Positions 58,701-64,000 of a stretch of DNA of 64,000 bases are shown here, in pieces. The number at the start of each line of letters is the position of its first letter. The first letter of the stretch is position 1. The stretch spans positions 18,838,932 through 18,902,931 of the forward strand of contig NC_092679.1 of NCBI RefSeq assembly GCF_964355755.1. The letters run 5' to 3'. The DNA is from Antedon mediterranea. Its lineage: Eukaryota > Echinodermata > Crinoidea > Comatulida > Antedonidae. The notes beneath the pieces are model-generated. The model had not been told where the DNA came from. It saw only the letters and a list, made by a program, of their open reading frames with translations, and did no database searches. A program made the translations under genes and the position numbers.

Positions 58701-61451
58701 ATGGGAGATCTGAAGAAGGCACCACAGGAATACCAGATGCTAGTGCACCTGTTTGGTGGCCGATCATCTCCGAGTTGCGCCAACTTTGCGTTGAAGAAAA
58801 CGATAAAGGACCATGGAAAGGACTACGATCCAATAATCACGCAGATAGCAGATAGGCATTTTTATGTTGACGATCTTCTATATGCGACAGACGACGAACA
58901 GTGTGCTATTGATATAGCCATTCAAGTAAAACAGTTGCTGGCAAGAGAAGGCTTTAACCTCACGAAATGGGTTTCAAACTCGAGAAAACTAGTGAGCACG
59001 CTGAGAGATAAGGGAGATTCAAACTCAGTTTCTTTATGTGGTGGAAACCAGCAACGTGCCTTGGGTGTTCGCTGGTTTGTCAGTGAAGATAGCTTGGGAT
59101 ATACCATATCTCCAACAACAAAGCCTGCGACTCGAAGGGGTATACTGTCAGTTGTTTCGTCTGTATTTGACCCGTTATGGCTGGTATCACCGTTTATCCT
59201 CAAGGCAAAGTTATTAATGCAGGAGCTCTGTCGACTTGGTTATGATTGGGATTCAACAATCTCAATTGAATATGAGACTAGATGGCAACAGTGGCTTTTT
59301 GATCTGAAGAAGTTGGAGACTATTCGAATTCGACGATGCTACAAATCTGCAGAGTTTGGGACCGTAGTGCGTCGTGAACTGCATAGCTTTGGAGATGCAT
59401 CATCCACAAGTTACGGAGCAGCATCATATCTCTACCAGAAGGATGAATCTGGAAACGTAAACCGCACCCTTGTTGCAGCAAAGTCCAGATTGGCTCCTCT
59501 TAAAGCTCAAACAATTCCCAGACTGGAGTTGCAGGCTGCACTGTTAGCAGCACGCTTGGACACAATGATAAGAGAAGAGCTTAAGGAAATTAAAATTGAC
59601 CAGTCCGTGTGTTGGACCGACAGCACGTGTGTGCTCAGATATCTGAGCAACGATGAAACCAGGTTCAAAACATACGTGGGAAATCGAGTTTCGGCAATCC
59701 TTAGTAGGACAAACAAGGACCAATGGAGGTTTGTGAATTCAGCTGAAAATCCGGCCGACCTAGCTTCCCGTGGGATGACGGCAGAGGAAATGATGACGAG
59801 TGAAATGTGGTATTGCGGTCCAAAATTCCTCACACAAAATGATTCCAAGTGGCCAGAGATGCCAGACGATCTCGCCCTCAGAATGAATGACCCCGAAGTG
59901 AAGGGCGTAACAGCGTTAGTTGTGGCCGAAATCAACACCACTCTGGATGAAATAACTTCACAGTTTTCAAGTTGGAAGACACTGTCAAGAGTTACTGGCT
60001 GGGTGCTACGATTCACGAATAACTTAAAGAATGTTAAACACAAGAAAACGACAGTACAGAAGAGGACAAGCAATCAAGTTGTGGAACCTCTCTCAGTGGA
60101 TGAACTGAAGGAAGCAGAACTGGTACTCATCAGACGTGCCCAGAAGCGTTCGTATCCTGAGGAATTCAGAAGCTTAGAGACAGGCAAGACAATAAAGTCA
60201 ACTAGTCCACTAATTAGGTTGGACCCGAAATTAGAAAATGGTGTATTGAAGGTTGGAGGTCGACTGAGTATGGCCGATGTTAGTGGAGATCTGAAACATC
60301 AGATTATACTACCAAGGTCCAGTGATCTGACTATACTCATCTTAAGACACTACCACAGCTGTACTGGGCACTCGGGCGTCAATCATGTCCTATCTGAGCT
60401 GAGGCAAATCTACTGGCCAGTAGGAGGACGAACAATGATCAAAGGGATCAGTAGGAAATGCGTTCAATGCAGAAGAAGAAATGCTCCAACAGCACATCAA
60501 AAAATGGCTGATCTGCCAGCCGAGAGAGTTACACCAGCGCACCCGCCTTTTACCTTTGTGGGGATTGATTGCTTTGGACCATTTAAGGTTAAAAATGCTA
60601 GATCAGTGCTGAAAAGATATGGAGTGATTTTTACCTGCTTATCAATCAGAGCAGTGCATCTGGAGGTCGCGTCATCATTGGACACAAACTCATTCTTAAA
60701 TGCTTATCGACGTTTCGTTGCTAGGAGAGGCGTACCAAAGCATATCCGGTCTGACAATGGAGGAAATTTTATTATGGGGCAAAAGGAGCTTCGATCGGCC
60801 ATTAATGATTGGAATCAAGGACAGATACACCAATACCTCTCGCAGAATCACGTGGAATGGAAATTCAATCCTCCGGCAGCTTCCCATCAAGGTGGGGTTT
60901 GGGAAAGATGCATTCGCACAGTACGCAAGGTGCTCAGCTCGCTGATGGAAGAACAAACAATCAACGATGAAACATTGCAGATGCTGTTCTGTGAAGTCGA
61001 AACGATAGTGAATGGGAGACCAATAACAAAGGTGTCAGATGATCCAAAAGACAATGAGGCATTAACACCGAATCATCTTTTACTATTGCGAGCAGGTCCC
61101 AGCCTTCCACCAGGACGATTTGTTGCAGACGATTGCTACGTGAGAAGGCGCTGGCGCCAAACTCAGTATCTCGCAGATGTTTTCTGGCGTCGCTGGCTCC
61201 GGGAATATTTGCCTGCACTTCAAGAGCGACAGAAATGGTGTAAAAAACAGCAGAATGTTGCGATTGGCGACATTGTTTTGGTTCATGACCCATCGGGTCC
61301 ACGATGCTCGTGGCCGCTTGCTCAAGTGATAGAGGTGCTCCAGAATGATTCAGATGGAATGGTGCGTTCTGTGAGATTGAAAACGTCGGTTGGAACTCTA
61401 GTAAGACCAATCACTAAGATCATACTTCTAGAAGTCAACGGAAATGATTAG
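55794..61451 (+). CDS. BEL/Pao Gag-Pol polyprotein, single intact frame
   Basis: 1,885 residues without stop or frameshift. In order: N-terminal region and charged coiled coil (about 140-215); Gag-like DUF1759 region (about 265-430); zinc knuckles with CWNCFNKGHFASSC (about 485-545); aspartic protease with FLDNGSN (Asp near 620); reverse transcriptase (LRVVFDCSA near 898, catalytic YVDD at about 1024-1027); RNase H (SFGDAS near 1197); integrase zinc domain (HxxxCTGH to CVQC, about 1515-1555) and core with the D, D, E set near 1591, 1654 and 1703; DUF5641-type end with GDIVLVHDPSGPR. Gag and Pol are fused, as in many BEL elements. The protease motif is DNG, not the commoner DTG/DSG. The start ATG lies 27 bases after the LTR. 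Expected role: self-copying by reverse transcription; no host function is implied. Confidence 0.95.
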   Translation: MALSDERERKSTIKGQEYATEMKYKALGIAWKNLQRSSEELRNYMNENPPVTEARLRYTKWMTSYEAFILANDQYCNTLNEDALQDHDNDWFCEKTVYAENRKSEAEKWFLSKEVVQPVARKAKTSKSRSSMGSVARRQEELKRLEELKKQSRILKEKQESEKKVKLLEIELEQEKERNALDKEMARSEARQEMLEELEAEEISLSQDLEEEEASSLSGPSSGDDQSSVKQTARIPSVAVSPKVNKVKQPAAKKPEKRFNDAIVEMRKPKLEIKKFNGNCMDFNKFMRQFKTRIESGCTNDDRMAYLEQFTTGEAQQIVIGYSYLEAEVGYPAAMKELKRRYGDPEVIANSYVKRLLSWAPIKANDPKALDEFSVFLMECKAATLCVGSLGVLEFSENIRMTMEKLPQYLHDRWRNVVEVHRNQQRPIRFSDIVDFTQKEAKKLNDPVYGKTPVSRETTELQKNKRSNTTFSVQSSDTAKPKMSCHYCQEQHWLSRCPGFKAKSVDGRRKFVREKKLCWNCFNKGHFASSCPKPSFCKMCAEKHSSFLHPVSPPKGEHTTTQPAENQKAAPPETQAHSLPATSTSLAVAGSYQRIGLSVVPVQVKAEGGKSIISTYAFLDNGSNITFCTEALAQKLGVKGKGVDLNLMTMDGQSVTKSTTISLSVANLDGSSQVKIPRVYTRQSIPVSTNTIASQAEVDRWPHLQGIYIPSITAEIELLIGQDVPEVHQPYEVRAMQNGGPYATRTLFGWVVNGPLSSWQENKICGFVGNLDEQFRKFCSIEFNDLESDQVTMSQSDIQALTSMEESVTYKDGHYHVAMPWKASPSTLPNNRVLAERRLKTLQARLERSNDTHSKYTEFMETLVDKGYSRKVSEVIDGSIPKWYLPHHPVLHPQKPGKLRVVFDCSAKFHGVCLNDKLNQGPDLTNSLVGVLMRFRSSPVAFCADIEKMFYQVKVKEQDSDFLRYLWWEMGDLKKAPQEYQMLVHLFGGRSSPSCANFALKKTIKDHGKDYDPIITQIADRHFYVDDLLYATDDEQCAIDIAIQVKQLLAREGFNLTKWVSNSRKLVSTLRDKGDSNSVSLCGGNQQRALGVRWFVSEDSLGYTISPTTKPATRRGILSVVSSVFDPLWLVSPFILKAKLLMQELCRLGYDWDSTISIEYETRWQQWLFDLKKLETIRIRRCYKSAEFGTVVRRELHSFGDASSTSYGAASYLYQKDESGNVNRTLVAAKSRLAPLKAQTIPRLELQAALLAARLDTMIREELKEIKIDQSVCWTDSTCVLRYLSNDETRFKTYVGNRVSAILSRTNKDQWRFVNSAENPADLASRGMTAEEMMTSEMWYCGPKFLTQNDSKWPEMPDDLALRMNDPEVKGVTALVVAEINTTLDEITSQFSSWKTLSRVTGWVLRFTNNLKNVKHKKTTVQKRTSNQVVEPLSVDELKEAELVLIRRAQKRSYPEEFRSLETGKTIKSTSPLIRLDPKLENGVLKVGGRLSMADVSGDLKHQIILPRSSDLTILILRHYHSCTGHSGVNHVLSELRQIYWPVGGRTMIKGISRKCVQCRRRNAPTAHQKMADLPAERVTPAHPPFTFVGIDCFGPFKVKNARSVLKRYGVIFTCLSIRAVHLEVASSLDTNSFLNAYRRFVARRGVPKHIRSDNGGNFIMGQKELRSAINDWNQGQIHQYLSQNHVEWKFNPPAASHQGGVWERCIRTVRKVLSSLMEEQTINDETLQMLFCEVETIVNGRPITKVSDDPKDNEALTPNHLLLLRAGPSLPPGRFVADDCYVRRRWRQTQYLADVFWRRWLREYLPALQERQKWCKKQQNVAIGDIVLVHDPSGPRCSWPLAQVIEVLQNDSDGMVRSVRLKTSVGTLVRPITKIILLEVNGND

Positions 61452-61590
61452 ACATGCACATTGTGCGATGTTTGCCAGTGATATATTTGGATTTGGCTTA
61501 TGTGAACTTTATAAGAGACTTATTACCTTTATTGTTTGTCGTTACCCGTAACATATGTATATATAGTAAAGGCTCGATTTAATCGCCTTT

Positions 61591-61602
61591 AAGGGGCCGG
61601 GA
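61591..61602 (+). other. Polypurine tract of the BEL/Pao element
   Basis: AAGGGGCCGGGA directly before the 3' LTR, the usual position for the plus-strand primer. Confidence 0.75.
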
Positions 61603-62326
61603 TGTTACGGCTCATTTTTAGTTTAGCGCCCTCTATAATTAAAGGTTGTCTAATATGTCCGCTCACAAAGATAATGTGTTCTATGCGTAGGTCTATCTAG
61701 AAGAGACACAAACGTAAGTTTTAATCATCTAATGAATAATATTGTGATAATAATAAGAAATTATGATTAATGCAGTAGTTGATTGAAGTTATATTATAGT
61801 TAAATTGGACTCCGAACGCCGTCTAAATGGTGCGTGGAGTGTAGGCCTATCTGTGGCCAAGATTGAAAGCATGTTCATGCTTGTTTTATAATGTTGTAAC
61901 GTTCGCAATTCTCCCGCGGTTGTCATGGGATGAAATCCAGTGTGATGCGGACGGTGCTCGTTCCGCTTGATTGAGCACGGCTCTATTCAAGAGCTATTTA
62001 CACGGAAGTGTTATTGTTATGTTTGGAGCTCCGTAAGAGTTATTTAAACGTAAATGCTTGTTATAATACAAACATGTTATTATCTTTTGTTTCTAGTTGA
62101 AACCATCATCATCATCATCATTATCATCATCAGTAAAGTCAGTCTTTATTCAATAGCTGATCATCATCAGCGTCATTATCGTGATCTTCATCACATCGGC
62201 AAGTTGCCATGGCCATCGCCATTGAGAGTTGAATAAAGTGTTTAAATTGATGCGTTACAAGTTGTCTGAGATTGTTTATTTGATTGTTCAAGTGAAAACC
62301 TACGCCCAACAGTAGAGGCTGTTACA
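61603..62326 (+). repeat. 3' LTR of the BEL/Pao element
   Basis: Near-identical to 55043-55767, followed by TATATATA. AATAAA at 62232-62237. Confidence 0.93.
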
Positions 62327-63149
62327 TATATATATAGCATATATTGTATATAATAATATACATGTGTTTTATATATATAACAAAATTCCTCTTCCTATCT
62401 CCTATACTTGCACTGTATTTATTTCAGTTACTAACACATGTACTGTACATGAAGAATCAAGACAAGTTTTATTATATATATATATATATACATTATAATA
62501 TTGTTAATTTAATTGTTTAATTTATATAGTCATAATTTTGAATTCATAAAATGAAAAAGTAAAGCAAAAAGCATTATATCTGAGAATCTGAGTTTTCTAG
62601 AGACACCCAGTATTGTAAAATAACAGTAACTGAATAATTGTAAGTCAGTTATTAATATAAAAATTGTTATTAATGTGGTATTTAATATAAGATATTTCAC
62701 TAACACTTAGATAATGCATGATACAACCCCAGTTGTGCATTCCCCTATTTCCTTGCACACTGGTATTGTTGCCCCCTTCCCCATTTTTTTATAAAGGAAA
62801 TGGAAACACAAAGGTAGGTTACTAACGCAGCAAGACATCGCTTCGAGCATCCAAGCATCAAAACAAGTAAGATTTATATTTGCTAGGCTGTAGAATGATT
62901 CATTCCTTTTTTTGTGTGTGTTTTGTCAGCTGTATCCCTGTTTCTTGCCATGATGCATATAATGGCACCTTTTTGTTCTTTTTTTAGATATCCTTTATTT
63001 TTTTGTTTATATTCTCAGGTATGCTTTCTATTTAGATGATGATTTTTGAATAAAATTTAAATGAAATAAAAATTGTCTTGCTTGTTTCATATTATTATAT
63101 TATTATTTTTTATAAATCAAAGAAATAAAAGAACATTTAAAAATTTAAA
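62327..63149. other. AT-rich stretch after the retrotransposon
   Basis: Mostly TA-rich. One possible plus-strand mini-exon (about 62831-62868, between CAG and GTAAGA, frame QDIASSIQASKQ) has good splice signals but cannot be tied to a gene. AATAAA near 63048. Confidence 0.3.
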
Positions 63150-64000
63150 ATGTTGTCTTTGCGTCCATTTATTTAATTAATAAGAATTGGTGATTCAGTG
63201 AAAAATAAAATTTTTAAAAAAAGAACTGTCTTTGTCTTTTTTTCATTATTGTTTTCTATAAATCACAGAAATAAAATGTTTTTAAGATTTAATATGTTGT
63301 CTTTGCATCCATTTATTTATTTAATAAGAATTGATGATTCAGTGAAAAATAAAAAAAATAAATAAACTGTCTTCGTCTTTTTTTCATTATTGTTTTCTAT
63401 AAATCACAGAGATAGAATATGTTTACAAATAAAAAGTTGTCTTTGCGTCTATTTATTTAATTAATAAGAATTGGTGATTCAATGAAAAATAAAATTTTAA
63501 AAAAGAACTGTCTTCGTCTTTTTTTCATTATTGTTTTCTATAAATCACAGAAATAAAATGTTTTTGAGATTTAATATGTTGTCTTTGCGTCCATTTATTT
63601 ATTTAATAAGAATTGGTGATTCAGTGAAAAATAAAATAAAAAAAAAAAGAACTGTCTTTGTCTTTTTTTCATTATTGTTTTCTATAAATCACAGAAATAA
63701 AATGTTTTTAAGATTTAATATGTTGTCTTTGCGTCCATTTATTTATTTAATAAGAATTGGTGATTCAGTGAAAAAAAAAGAAAAAAAAAAGAACTGTCTT
63801 TGTCTTTTTTTTTCATTATTGTTTTCTGTAAATCACAGAAATAAAATGTTTTTAAGATTTAATATGTTGTCTTTGCGTCCATTTATTTATTTAATAAGAA
63901 TTGGTGATTCAGTGAAAAATAAAATAAACTGTCTTCGTCTTTTTTTTATTATTGTTTTCTATAAATCACAGAAATAGAATATGTTTACAATTAAAAAGTT
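63150..64000. repeat. Tandem repeat of about 142 bp, running off the window
   Basis: The phrase GTTGTCTTTGCGTCCATTTA recurs at about 63152, 63296, 63436, 63578, 63722 and 63866, each followed by AAGAATTGGTGATTCA and a TTTTCATTATTGTTTTCT block. At least six units of 140-144 bases. The third unit and the last, cut-off unit share GTTTACAAWTAAAAAGTTG, so a higher-order pattern is possible. The 148-residue frame across it is a by-product. Confidence 0.93.

Larger units (their letters stand above)
55043..62326 (+). mobile_element. BEL/Pao LTR retrotransposon, structurally complete
   Basis: Two LTRs of about 725 bases (TGTTACGG...TGTTACA) flank one 1,885-codon Gag-Pol frame. TATAT on both sides fits a 5-bp target duplication in TA-rich DNA. 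The LTRs differ at about three places by eye, so insertion is recent. No envelope frame. Pol order protease, RT, RNase H, integrase with DUF1759/DUF1758/DUF5641-type regions places it in BEL/Pao. Confidence 0.95.

Noticed and set aside
63531-63977. Plus-strand frame of 148 residues with internal repeats
   Set aside because: Produced by the 142-bp tandem array; it contains poly-A-coded lysine runs and no family resemblance.

Overview
This is a stretch of animal (metazoan) nuclear DNA: AT-rich, with many short coding exons bounded by GT/AG introns, and with no operons or bacterial signals. The orthologues I recognise are general metazoan genes. The many tiny hairpin transposons, the frequent GGCCTA words and an intact BEL/Pao element suggest a marine invertebrate, perhaps an echinoderm, but the species cannot be fixed from the sequence. 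Proteins were rebuilt by joining exons by eye; reading phases agree across every listed junction of the named genes.

Layout. 783-7566 (+): 3' part of an FRMD8-like FERM gene. 10479-12075 (+) and 15139-18151 (-): two convergent genes for secreted proteins that share a six-cysteine module I do not recognise; the second also carries a long acidic repeat. 19735-22572 (-): SRP14, divergent from SAE1 at 22803-28049 (+), whose sixth intron holds exactly 100 units of a 20-bp satellite. 28372-30334 (-): a small single-pass membrane protein, unrecognised. 31466-35435 (-): RRP36, with a second 20-bp array in an intron. 35727-37320 (-): MRPL11. 37841-39939: a 2.1-kb DNA transposon with long subterminal inverted repeats and a 9-bp target duplication. 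40630-50054 (+): SF3B2, with a 1.7-kb exon of 16-residue charged repeats. 51843-53113 (-): a CEP15 (C3orf14) homologue. 54333-54498 (+): a possible small membrane-protein exon. 55043-62326: a nearly pristine BEL/Pao LTR retrotransposon. 63150-64000: a tandem repeat of about 142 bp that runs off the window.

Most neighbours are unrelated housekeeping functions: SUMO activation, signal recognition particle, nucleolar and mitochondrial ribosome biogenesis, splicing, centrosome. Shared context is positional: a 230-bp divergent promoter (SRP14/SAE1), a closely spaced tandem pair (RRP36/MRPL11), and FRMD8, MRPL11 and SF3B2, whose human orthologues lie together on 11q13.

The least explained content is the six-cysteine secreted pair, the repeat-expanded SF3B2 and the mobile-element landscape: about 13 copies of one hairpin MITE, several other foldback families, tRNA-derived SINEs and a hammerhead-like motif.
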